This document shows, piece by piece, positions 8,150 through 16,521 of a stretch of 64,000 bases of DNA. Positions within the stretch are counted from its first letter, which is position 1, and each line of letters starts with the position of its first letter. Source of the DNA: GWF2-33-9 sp964500435 (GTDB taxonomy: Bacteria; Bacteroidota; Ignavibacteria; Kapaibacteriales; UBA2268). Location: the NCBI GenBank assembly GCA_964500435.1, contig CAZCNL010000001.1:124001-188000 (forward strand), given 5' to 3'. The notes under the pieces were generated by a model. It saw only the letters and a program-made list of their open reading frames with translations. It did no database searches and was not told the DNA's origin. The translations under genes and the position numbers were made by a program.

Positions 8150-9256
8150 TTGAAAGAATATCTTGTATATCGTTTAATTAATTTGGATTTATTATCTTTT
8201 AAATCAATTTTTAGAATTTTTGAACAAAAATACATATTTGAAAGTATTTTGTCTTTGAGTGTTTTTTTGAATTCGAATAGTTATGAAGATTATTTAGAAA
8301 AATCAAAGCAAGTACTTTCGGTACTTCATAAAATTTTTGATATCAACTTTATTTTAACAATTATACCTCAAAAACCTTTAGATAATTCCGAAGCAATTAT
8401 CGAAATTGAAGTTTTGTGTGAAAATAGAAATGTAAGAAAAAAATTTATATATACTGAGTTTTTACAATTAATGGAACTTGATTTAGATGGAGTTGAGTAC
8501 TTGTACTCGACCGTCAATTATGAAAATTATAAGAATTTACAAAATTTAAGTTTTCAAGACTTATATTCAACAATTTGTTTTCATCATATTGAATTATATG
8601 GACATCAAATAATTAGGATGTGGAATTATATCGGGAATATTTTAGGTTTAACTAATATAAATAATAAGTTCATACAGAATTACCAGCTTTTAAATAATAT
8701 TCGATATGAAAATTTCAAGAAAAATTTAGTACAACAATTTCCGGCTTCAACAGGAATTGGAATGGATGCTCCTGGGCTTATTGTAAGAACGATTTCAATG
8801 AAGGAAAATGCTTCAATTACGATAATTCCAATTGATAATAAATATCAAACCAATGCTTTTGACTATAGTGATGAAATATTAGTAGGTGATGGTCAAAAAC
8901 ACCCGCCTTTATTCGAACGAGCATTACTTATCAAGAAACCTAATAGTGAAGAATTATATATTTCAGGTACTGCATCAATCATAGGACAAAATAGTAAAGG
9001 TATTAATGACATTCTAATACAAGCAAAAACCACTTTAACAAATATTGAAACATTAATTGAACAAGCGAAAATGATTTCTCTCAGAGAAACAGAATTTAAG
9101 ATTAAAGAATTCATAGTTTATATAAAAAAATCAACAGATTTTCAAATTGTAAAAAAAATTGTAGAGGAAACACTTAAAGACGTTCCAATTATTTATACCC
9201 AAGCTGATGTTTGTAGAAACGAACTGCTCGTTGAAATGGAATGTATATGTGAATGA
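8150..9256 (+). CDS. Chorismatase-family protein (FkbO/Hyg5/XanB2-like)
   Basis: The C-terminal half carries the hallmarks of chorismate-converting FkbO/Hyg5/XanB2 enzymes: a RYENF stretch followed by FPASTGIG (about residues 184-205), LYISGTASIIGQNS (about 270), a TLTNIETLI helix, and the ending QADVCRNELLVEMEC. These enzymes have a RidA-like fold and turn chorismate into hydroxybenzoates or dihydroxycyclohexadiene carboxylate plus pyruvate. The N-terminal 150 residues are much less conserved. The start is TTG at 8150, supported by an upstream promoter match. It stands alone between feo and yqeY, with no polyketide, xanthomonadin or flexirubin genes adjacent, so the product is unknown. Which subclass it belongs to cannot be decided by eye. 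Confidence 0.75.
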   Translation: MKEYLVYRLINLDLLSFKSIFRIFEQKYIFESILSLSVFLNSNSYEDYLEKSKQVLSVLHKIFDINFILTIIPQKPLDNSEAIIEIEVLCENRNVRKKFIYTEFLQLMELDLDGVEYLYSTVNYENYKNLQNLSFQDLYSTICFHHIELYGHQIIRMWNYIGNILGLTNINNKFIQNYQLLNNIRYENFKKNLVQQFPASTGIGMDAPGLIVRTISMKENASITIIPIDNKYQTNAFDYSDEILVGDGQKHPPLFERALLIKKPNSEELYISGTASIIGQNSKGINDILIQAKTTLTNIETLIEQAKMISLRETEFKIKEFIVYIKKSTDFQIVKKIVEETLKDVPIIYTQADVCRNELLVEMECICE

Positions 9257-9373
9257 GTATTTCCTTTGCATAGAAAATTAATAAAAACTACTGCATATCT
9301 TCATTATTATTAAGATTACAATTTTTTTTAAATATAATTGTTTATATAATATAAAAATTTTAAAAGGTGGAAA

Positions 9374-9817
9374 ATGAATTTTGAAGAAAAGATTAATGAA
9401 GAATTAAAGAATGCAATGAAAAATCAAGATAAGGTAAGAATTGATGCTATTCGCTCTATTCGAAGTGCAATTATAGAATTTAACAAAAGTGGGAGTGGCA
9501 AAGAAATGACACAAGATGAAGAAATAAAGTTGTTGAATTCACTTGCAAAAAAGAGAAAAGAATCAATTGAAATGTATAGTAAAGGAAATCGCCCTGAATT
9601 AGCAGAAAAAGAAGCACAAGAATTAGCTATTATTCAAGAATTTTTACCAAAACAACTAAATGACGATGAAGCAAAAGAAATTATACAAAAATTGATTGCA
9701 GAAAACAATGCAACGGCAAAAGATTTTGGAAAAATGATGGGACTTGCGATGAAAATGCTTTCAGGTAAATACGAAGGAGCAAAAGTGCAAGCAATTTTAA
9801 AAGAATTACTACAATAG
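9374..9817 (+). CDS. GatB/YqeY domain protein
   Basis: A 147-residue protein matching the YqeY family: an N-terminal helical part (LKNAMKNQDKVRIDAIRSIRSAI), a central Lys-rich EMYSKGNRPELAEKEAQELAIIQEFLPKQL, and a C-terminal helical tail like that of the tRNA-amidotransferase subunit GatB. The biochemical role of stand-alone YqeY is unsettled. AAAGGTGG lies just upstream of the ATG as a strong ribosome site. mutS2 follows 23 bases later, probably in the same transcript. Confidence 0.9.
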   Translation: MNFEEKINEELKNAMKNQDKVRIDAIRSIRSAIIEFNKSGSGKEMTQDEEIKLLNSLAKKRKESIEMYSKGNRPELAEKEAQELAIIQEFLPKQLNDDEAKEIIQKLIAENNATAKDFGKMMGLAMKMLSGKYEGAKVQAILKELLQ

Positions 9818-9840
9818 TAAAATTTAAATAATATTCAATA

Positions 9841-12240
9841 ATGGAACAAAACGATATTTATAAAGAAGAGACAAAAGCCTTAGAAAAATTATCATTGCAA
9901 GAATTAGAATTTAATGTAATTCTCGAACATATTTCAAAATATACAATTTCTGAATTAGGCAAGAAAATCATACTTGAAACTCAACTTTTCAGTGACTATA
10001 AATTACTAAAAGAAGAAATTGATCAAGTTGAAGAATTACGTCAATTAATTTTAAAGGGTGAGACTATCCCTTTTGAAAATATAATTAATTTATATCCAAT
10101 AATTTACAAAAGTAAAATTGAAAAATCGGCACTTTCTGAGGTAGAATTATATAAAGTATATGAGTTAAGTAAGATTTCGAGAAATATTAAATCGTTTGTA
10201 AGAATAAGAGCAGAAAATTTACCTATAATATTTCAAAAAACTGATTTATTAATAGAAAATAAAATTTTAGAAAAACATATTGAAGAAGCAATTGATTCGA
10301 CAGGAAATGTTAAAGATTCTGCATCAAGAGAATTATTTAATATAAGAAAACAAATAATCGAAAAATCTGCTTTGCTTAGAAATAGGCTGAAAAAACTTGT
10401 AAAAAAGTATTCAGATGAAGAGTATGCTCGAGAAGAATTTTTTTCAATCCGAGATGGTCGATTTGTCATACCAATCAAAGTTGAAAATAAAAGAGCGATA
10501 AGCGGTATTATTCATGGCGCCTCCCAAACGGGTTCAACTGTATTCCTTGAACCTTCAGAAATAATTGAATTAAATAACGAACTTTCATTGTTGGAAAATG
10601 AAGAAAGGCGGGAAATATATAAGATTTTATCTAATTTAACAGCAGAAGTTAGACAAAATTCAAATGACTTAATTAAATCTTTAGAAATACTCTCTTATAT
10701 TGATGCTTTAAATGCAAAAGCAATATTCAGTATCGAATTTGATGGAATGAAACCAAATATAGTTGAAGATAATTATCTTTACCTTAAAAGTGTCAAACAT
10801 CCCATTCTTTCAATAACCAAGGGTAAAAATAAAGTAATCCCGATGAGTTTAGAATTAACTGATACCAAAAGAGGATTATTAGTTTCAGGACCCAATGCTG
10901 GTGGTAAAACTGTTGCTTTGAAAACAGTAGGAATAAGTATAGCTATGGCTCTTGCAGGAATATTTCCTTTAGGTGAATGCAGTACAAATATTCGTGAGAT
11001 TTTCACGTATATTGGTGATAATCAATCAATTCAAAATGATTTAAGCACATTTAGTGCCCAAATATTAAGAATAAAGCAAATTATAAATAATGCCTTTCCA
11101 AATGCTTTAATACTAATAGACGAAATTGGTTCTGGAACTGACCCAATCGAAGGTTCTGCTATTGCTTCTGCTGTTTTGGAAACTTTTTTGGAACTTAAGG
11201 TGTTTTTTTTGACAACAACTCATCAGTCCTCATTAAAAACATTTGCTTTAAATCGTGAAGAAATTGAAAATGCCTCTTTGGAATTCGATGAAAAACATCT
11301 GAAACCTACATACAAATTTCAAATTGGTGTTCCAGGAAATAGTTACGCATTTTCCTTAGCGAAAAGTATTGGTTTGTCAGATTTAGTTTTGCGGAGAGCC
11401 AGAAAATATTTGGATAACAAACAACAGGAACTTGAAAAAGGTATTAAATTATTGCAATTTTATCAACAAAAATCATTGCAAACATTGAACGAAGCTCAAA
11501 AGGAAAGAGAAACCGCAAGAAAGTTAGCTGAAGATTATGAAACAAAATTTAATGATTTCAAGAAAAGAAAAAATGAATTAATGGCTGAAGCAAGGAAAGA
11601 AGCTTCAAAAATTTTTGAAAATGCTAATTCATTGATTGAAAGAACTATCAAAGAAATTCGAGAAGAACAAAAACAAATTTCTGAAATAAAAAAAGATTTT
11701 GAAGTTAAGAAAAAAGAAATTGTCGATATTCCAGTCGAAGAAAAAGTAAATGTCAAGAATGAACAAAAAGTGACATTAAAAAATGACGGAGAAATTACAA
11801 TTGGAACTTATGTAAAATATTCTGAAAACAACTCTATTGGCAAAGTTGTTGAAATTGATAATTCAAAGAAACTTGCTGTTGTAGAAATAAACGGCATAAA
11901 ATTTAAAATCAAAACAAAACTTTTAGAAGTAGTATCCGAAAGTGAATATAAAAGCGAAATTATTACAAATCGAGGTTATATAGATAATATTAAATTAACA
12001 GCTCATACAAGATTAGATTTACGAGGCGAAAGGGTGGATGTTGCATTGAGAAAAGTTGAAGAATTTATTTCAGATGCGATATTATCAAATATAGATATGC
12101 TTACAATAATTCATGGAAAAGGGACTGGAGCACTAAGAGAAGCGATACAGGAATATTTAAAATATAATCAAGCAATTAAATCGTTCCGTGACGGAGATTT
12201 AGTTGAAGGAGGTAGCGGAGTAACGATAGTTTTCTTATAA
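9841..12240 (+). CDS. mutS2: MutS2-type ATPase/endonuclease with Smr domain
   Basis: This 799-residue protein has the MutS2 layout: core and clamp helices, an ABC-type ATPase with Walker A GPNAGGKT near residue 350, Walker B LILIDEIGSGTDP, the TTHQSS switch, a long Lys/Glu coiled coil (about 530-645), and a C-terminal Smr nuclease domain (LDLRGERV and HGKGTGAL). MutS2 suppresses recombination and, in some bacteria, rescues collided ribosomes (RqcU). It lacks the MutS mismatch-recognition domain. Length and motifs are complete. Confidence 0.95.
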   Translation: MEQNDIYKEETKALEKLSLQELEFNVILEHISKYTISELGKKIILETQLFSDYKLLKEEIDQVEELRQLILKGETIPFENIINLYPIIYKSKIEKSALSEVELYKVYELSKISRNIKSFVRIRAENLPIIFQKTDLLIENKILEKHIEEAIDSTGNVKDSASRELFNIRKQIIEKSALLRNRLKKLVKKYSDEEYAREEFFSIRDGRFVIPIKVENKRAISGIIHGASQTGSTVFLEPSEIIELNNELSLLENEERREIYKILSNLTAEVRQNSNDLIKSLEILSYIDALNAKAIFSIEFDGMKPNIVEDNYLYLKSVKHPILSITKGKNKVIPMSLELTDTKRGLLVSGPNAGGKTVALKTVGISIAMALAGIFPLGECSTNIREIFTYIGDNQSIQNDLSTFSAQILRIKQIINNAFPNALILIDEIGSGTDPIEGSAIASAVLETFLELKVFFLTTTHQSSLKTFALNREEIENASLEFDEKHLKPTYKFQIGVPGNSYAFSLAKSIGLSDLVLRRARKYLDNKQQELEKGIKLLQFYQQKSLQTLNEAQKERETARKLAEDYETKFNDFKKRKNELMAEARKEASKIFENANSLIERTIKEIREEQKQISEIKKDFEVKKKEIVDIPVEEKVNVKNEQKVTLKNDGEITIGTYVKYSENNSIGKVVEIDNSKKLAVVEINGIKFKIKTKLLEVVSESEYKSEIITNRGYIDNIKLTAHTRLDLRGERVDVALRKVEEFISDAILSNIDMLTIIHGKGTGALREAIQEYLKYNQAIKSFRDGDLVEGGSGVTIVFL

Positions 12241-12322
12241 TTAGAAAAAAAACATAAAATTTTGTCATAAAGTTAAAAGTCCTTAATTTTATTTTTATGA
12301 AAATAACAGGTGTGCAATAATT

Positions 12323-12679
12323 ATGTTAGAAATGTATTTGCCAATAATAATAATGTTTGTTTTGGGAGTTGTTGTTGCATTAGTATTCCTCGCATTATCA
12401 GCTTGGCTTGGCTCAAGAAGAATAACTCCAGAAAAATTAACAACTTATGAAAGTGGTGTGGAACCTGTAAAAACTGCTAGAGAAAGATTCTCCGTTAAGT
12501 TTTATATGGTTGCAGTTAGTTTTATTGTATTTGATATTGAAGTAGTATTTCTTTATCCATGGGCAGTTCAAGTAGGAGCCCTTGGAATAATTCCATTTAT
12601 AGCTGTATTAATCTTTACGATTATCTTGTTTGCAGGCTATTTTTATGAATTTAAGAAAGGAGGTTTCGAATGGGATTAA
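12323..12679 (+). CDS. nuoA: NADH-quinone oxidoreductase subunit A
   Basis: A 118-residue membrane protein with three helices and the NuoA signature: the loop TYESGVEPVKTARERFSVKFY, then FIVFDIEVVFLYPWA. It is part of the membrane arm of complex I near the quinone site. Its end overlaps nuoB by 10 bases. ACAGGTG is upstream of the ATG. Confidence 0.97.
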   Translation: MLEMYLPIIIMFVLGVVVALVFLALSAWLGSRRITPEKLTTYESGVEPVKTARERFSVKFYMVAVSFIVFDIEVVFLYPWAVQVGALGIIPFIAVLIFTIILFAGYFYEFKKGGFEWD

Positions 12680-13278
12680 ATAAAGCACTCGAAAGTCAAG
12701 GATTTCTAACGACCTCAATCGAGGCAGTCATAAATTGGGCAAGAAAGAACTCTGCATGGCCAATGCCACTTGGGATTTCTTGTTGTGGTATTGAGATGAT
12801 GGCATTTGCATCATCTCGATTCGATGTTTCTCGTTTTGGTTCCGAGGTTTTTCGAATGACACCGAGGCAATCTGATGTTCTTATCGTTGCTGGTACAGTA
12901 ACATACAAAATGTCTTGGGTTGTAAGAAAGATTTATGACCAAATGCCTGACCCAAAATGGGTTATATCTATGGGTGTTTGTGCATCAACAGGAGGAATGT
13001 TCCGCAGTTATTCCGTAGTTCAAGGAGTTGACCAATTTTTACCTGTCGATGTTTATGCTTCTGGTTGTCCACCAAGACCAGAAAATTTAATTATGGCTCT
13101 GATGGCAATCCAAGATAAAATTGGAAAAACTCGCCCAGATTTGGTTAATTTCGGAAAAAATGTTTCTCCGACACCAATTCAAGCACCTTTTTATTCACCT
13201 TTTGCTTTTGACCCTTCTAAGAAAAAAGTTATTGAAGGTAAAACAATTGAAGAAGTAAAAAGTCAAATTATTGCTTGA
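12670..13278 (+). CDS. nuoB: NADH-quinone oxidoreductase subunit B
   Basis: This subunit carries cluster N2 of complex I. All four ligands are present: the tandem Cys38-Cys39 (ISCCGIEMM), the Cys in MGVCASTGG and the Cys in ASGCPPRPE. A strong AGGAGG ribosome site lies inside the end of nuoA. The 202 residues include a short extra C-terminal tail rich in Lys/Pro. nuoC does not follow; a histidine kinase does, and a nuoC gene sits alone 43 kb away. Confidence 0.97.
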   Translation: MGLNKALESQGFLTTSIEAVINWARKNSAWPMPLGISCCGIEMMAFASSRFDVSRFGSEVFRMTPRQSDVLIVAGTVTYKMSWVVRKIYDQMPDPKWVISMGVCASTGGMFRSYSVVQGVDQFLPVDVYASGCPPRPENLIMALMAIQDKIGKTRPDLVNFGKNVSPTPIQAPFYSPFAFDPSKKKVIEGKTIEEVKSQIIA

Positions 13279-13312
13279 TTGGGAAATTATTATTTTAAAT
13301 TATTTGTCAGTT

Positions 13313-15763
13313 ATGAACGATGAAAAGGAATCAATTTTAAAATTACAAGAAGAAATTGCTCAGTTACGCAATGAAAATAAATTACTACGACTATCTTTAA
13401 ATTGCCAAGATGATTCCTCAGCAAAAGTTCAAAAAACAACTGATTTAACCAATTTAAATAGTATTTACCAAAACCTTGTATCAAAAATGGTACAAGGTTT
13501 TGCTTTGCATAAAATAGTATTGGATGAAGATGAAAAGCCAATAGATTATGTTTTTTTGGACGTAAATGAAAGATTTGAAAAACTAACTGGTCTAAATGCG
13601 AAAGATATTATTGGTAAAACAGTTAAAGAGGTAATACCAAATATTGAAGATTATTGGATTGAAATATATGGAAATGTCGCATTAAGTGGTGAATCTATTC
13701 AATTCGAACATTTTGCCGCTCCTTTAAATAAGTATTATGAAGTTGTTGCTTTTTCTCCTCAAAAATATTTATTTGCTACGATTTTTACTGACACAACATT
13801 CAAAAAAAATCTCGAAAAAGAAATAAGAAAAAGCAGTGAAACATTCAAGACAATTGCTGATTACACTGCAAATTGGGAAGTATTGTTTGATAATAACGGT
13901 AAAATTCTTTGGACTAATAAACTCGTAAAAGAAATAACTGGTTATTCCGCAGATGAAATATTAGAGGAAAAAAATATAATTACAAAATTAATCTATAATA
14001 AAGATATAACCAAAGTTGCAAGAACATTTAGAGAGATATTGAGAGGTGAAAAAGTAAAAGGCGAAGATTTTGAGTTTAGGTGCATAAAAAAAGATGGTAC
14101 TATATTTTGGCTATCTGTGAATTGGCAAAAAGTTTTCAATAATGAAGGGAAAATTATTGGACTCCGAACAAGTTCAAGAGACGTTACAGATAAAAAGAAA
14201 ACTTATGAATTAGTAAATATTTTAAGTAAAACAGTTGAGCATAGCCCCGTTTCAATTTTTATAACAGATACAAACGGGAGTATTATATACAGTAATGAAA
14301 AATTCACTGAAATCACAGGATATACTAAAGATGAAATTATAGGGAAAAATCCCAGAATTTTAAATTCTGGATACCATAATTATGACTATTTTACTAAAAT
14401 ATGGAATACAATAAAATCAGGAGAGGAATGGACAGGAGAAGTTAGAAATAAGAAGAAAAATGGCGATCTTTTTTGGGAAAAAGAATACATTTTCCCGATT
14501 TATAATCAATCTGGTGAGATTGCAAATTTTGTTGCTATTTTCGAGGATATTGAAGAAGTAAAAAGAGTTAATAAAAAGATTATGATGCTTGTTGATGCTT
14601 TGAATAATCTTAAAACTTATGTTTTTATTAAAAATACTGAGCGGCAATATATTTATGCAAACAAAGTAATGCTCGAATTGCTCAACGAAAATGATACTTC
14701 AATTATAGGTAAAAAAGATTCTGACTTTTACGATGAATTAACTTGCAATATGATAGAATTTCATGATAATTTAGCAGTTAACTCACTCGCAACTACTAAA
14801 AATGAAGAATATATTGTTTTTAAAAACAACAATGCGGTTTTTGTCGAAACAATAAGAACACCCCAGTACGACGAACAAGGCAATGTCATTGGTTTATATT
14901 GTATTGCCAATGATATTACAGAACGAAAGAGATTTGAAAACGAATTATTATTATTAAACGAACAATTAGAAGCCTCCCGCTCTCAATTAGAAGTGGATTT
15001 ATATAAAGAACATTTATTAATTGAGCAAATCGAAGAAACTAAAAAGGCTCTCGAAAAAACGAATTCAGAAAAAGATAAATTCTTTTCAATCATTGCGCAC
15101 GACTTGAAGAACCCATTTAATGCATTTTTAGGGTTGACCAAAATGATGTCAGAAAATATTAATGATTTCGAGTTAGATGATATTACTGAGATTTCAAAAC
15201 AACTTTATGAGTCAGCATCAAATCTTTACAAACTTCTTGAGAACTTATTAGAATGGTCCCGAATTCAACGTGGTGTAACCCAATTTAACCCCGAATATGT
15301 GGAACTTGACTTTCTGGTTAAGCAAAATTTCGAAATAGTAAAAGAATTTGCTAATCAAAAAGAAATAGCACTCGAACGAAATATACCCGATAAATGTGAA
15401 GTCTTTTGCGATGTTCCAATGATAAACACGGTTCTTAGGAATTTAATTTCAAATTCGATAAAATTTACTCCGAGAAAAGGGACAGTAACAATATCAGCAA
15501 CACAAAACGATACTGAGACTATTATTTCAATCTCTGATACTGGAATAGGAATGAATCAAGAATTAATGAGTAAACTATTTAAAATTGATGAAAAAGTATC
15601 ACGTAATGGTACAGAAGGAGAACAAAGTACAGGGTTGGGTCTCTTGTTATGTAAAGAATTTGTTGAAAAACATAATGGTAAGATTTGGGTAGAAAGTGAA
15701 GAAGGGAAAGGTTCAAGTTTTATTTTCTCTCTTCCAAATATGCAAAATAATACAAATAATTAA
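13313..15763 (+). CDS. Cytoplasmic multi-PAS sensor histidine kinase
   Basis: From the ATG at 13313 (an in-frame TTG at 13271 inside nuoB is less likely) the protein has 816 residues. The order is a short coiled coil, four PAS-type domains (the third contains DTNGSIIYSNEKFTEITGY followed by a PAC motif), a second coiled coil, HisKA with phospho-acceptor His596 in IIAHDLKNP, and a HATPase domain with N box (LRNLISNSIKF), DTGIGM and GLGLLLC. No membrane segment is seen, so it is probably cytosolic and senses an internal ligand or redox state. It follows nuoB by 34 bases with no response regulator beside it. Its stop overlaps the convergent gene's stop. Confidence 0.92.
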   Translation: MNDEKESILKLQEEIAQLRNENKLLRLSLNCQDDSSAKVQKTTDLTNLNSIYQNLVSKMVQGFALHKIVLDEDEKPIDYVFLDVNERFEKLTGLNAKDIIGKTVKEVIPNIEDYWIEIYGNVALSGESIQFEHFAAPLNKYYEVVAFSPQKYLFATIFTDTTFKKNLEKEIRKSSETFKTIADYTANWEVLFDNNGKILWTNKLVKEITGYSADEILEEKNIITKLIYNKDITKVARTFREILRGEKVKGEDFEFRCIKKDGTIFWLSVNWQKVFNNEGKIIGLRTSSRDVTDKKKTYELVNILSKTVEHSPVSIFITDTNGSIIYSNEKFTEITGYTKDEIIGKNPRILNSGYHNYDYFTKIWNTIKSGEEWTGEVRNKKKNGDLFWEKEYIFPIYNQSGEIANFVAIFEDIEEVKRVNKKIMMLVDALNNLKTYVFIKNTERQYIYANKVMLELLNENDTSIIGKKDSDFYDELTCNMIEFHDNLAVNSLATTKNEEYIVFKNNNAVFVETIRTPQYDEQGNVIGLYCIANDITERKRFENELLLLNEQLEASRSQLEVDLYKEHLLIEQIEETKKALEKTNSEKDKFFSIIAHDLKNPFNAFLGLTKMMSENINDFELDDITEISKQLYESASNLYKLLENLLEWSRIQRGVTQFNPEYVELDFLVKQNFEIVKEFANQKEIALERNIPDKCEVFCDVPMINTVLRNLISNSIKFTPRKGTVTISATQNDTETIISISDTGIGMNQELMSKLFKIDEKVSRNGTEGEQSTGLGLLLCKEFVEKHNGKIWVESEEGKGSSFIFSLPNMQNNTNN

Positions 15764-16347
15764 TTTCCCATAGTTAATTTATAAATTTCATGTTTAGAAA
15801 TCTCTATCATTGATTTACCACCAAGAAATTGCAAACTCAAATTACCAATCGAGTACCTTATTAATCGCAATGTCGGTAAATTGACAGCTGCAGTCATTTT
15901 TCTAACCTGTCTATTTTTTCCTTCTGTGATTGTAATGCTTAACCAAGTTGTAGGAATTTGTTTTCTAAAACGAATTGGAGGTTGTCTTTCAGGTACATCG
16001 GGAGTCGAAATGATTTCAACTATTGCAGGTTTGGTGATATATTTGCCAGATTTTAAGTTGATTTCGACACCATTTTCTAATTCAGAAATTTGATTTATTG
16101 AACTAATACCTTCAACTTGAGCATAATATGATTTTTTAATGATAGATTTTGGGTTTGCAAGTGTATTTTTTAATAAGTTATCATTTGTAATAATCAATAA
16201 CCCCTCGGAATCATAATCTAAACGTCCAACAGGATAAACATTTTTAGGAAAATCAGCAAAATCTTTCAAACAAGATTTCCCACCTTCAGGACTAAATTGA
16301 GAAAGCATTTGATAAGGTTTATATATTACATAGTATTTTAATTCCAT
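15760..16347 (-). CDS. RsuA/RluE-type pseudouridine synthase
   Basis: This enzyme isomerises specific uridines in rRNA. The catalytic Asp is in YPVGRLDYDSEGLL, and the RsuA-family motif ITEGKNRQVRKM is present. I use the ATG at 16347 (195 residues, MELKYYVIYKPYQ); a 44-codon upstream extension would run through a structured intergenic element and lacks family similarity. There is no N-terminal S4 RNA-binding domain, as in RluE, so 23S rRNA is the more likely substrate, though this is inference. Its stop overlaps that of the histidine kinase (TTAA), with no terminator between them. Confidence 0.9.
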   Translation of the reverse strand: MELKYYVIYKPYQMLSQFSPEGGKSCLKDFADFPKNVYPVGRLDYDSEGLLIITNDNLLKNTLANPKSIIKKSYYAQVEGISSINQISELENGVEINLKSGKYITKPAIVEIISTPDVPERQPPIRFRKQIPTTWLSITITEGKNRQVRKMTAAVNLPTLRLIRYSIGNLSLQFLGGKSMIEISKHEIYKLTMGN

Positions 16348-16400
16348 AAAATTTAAAAATAAAAAAGAAAAAAAATGTAACTTTATTATGCATAAAAACG

Positions 16401-16489
16401 TATTAGACATCGGTAGAGTGCTTGTTTGGTTAACTTGCCATAACGAGTAATGTGTGGAGCTGTCGGGAGATACCTCCACATTTTTTTTT
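16401..16489 (+). ncRNA. Candidate terminated small RNA or leader
   Basis: In the gap between the pseudouridine synthase and addA two hairpins occur in series. The first pairs CTTGTT..GG (16421-16429) with CC..AACGAG (16438-16447). The second pairs TGTGGAG (16453-16459) perfectly with CTCCACA (16474-16480) and is followed directly by nine T, an intrinsic terminator. A second GGAG inside the loop (16465-16468 region) could compete for the same CTCC. I do not recognise a known family and could not fold it as a tRNA. The terminator is convincing; the RNA gene is less so. It might instead be an attenuator leader for addA. Confidence 0.4.
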
Positions 16490-16496
16490 AATTTTG
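16489..16496 (+). promoter_or_regulatory. -7 element upstream of addA
   Basis: TAATTTTG follows the T-run of the preceding hairpin and lies 26 bases before the addA ATG, which would let addA be transcribed independently of the small RNA candidate. There is no clear -33 TTG. Confidence 0.35.
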
Positions 16497-16521
16497 CATA
16501 AATTAAAAAATTAGCAAATTA

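Noticed and set aside
13271..13312. TTG start of the histidine kinase inside nuoB
   Set aside because: The ATG at 13313 gives a normal N terminus, and the extra 14 residues have no family support.
16348..16479. Upstream extension of the pseudouridine synthase
   Set aside because: The family similarity begins at MELKYYVIYKPYQ (ATG at 16347); the added residues overlap the structured element and terminator.
16401..16489. tRNA gene
   Set aside because: GGTAGAG looks like a D-arm, but there is no T-arm motif, no proper anticodon arm and no acceptor pairing on either strand.
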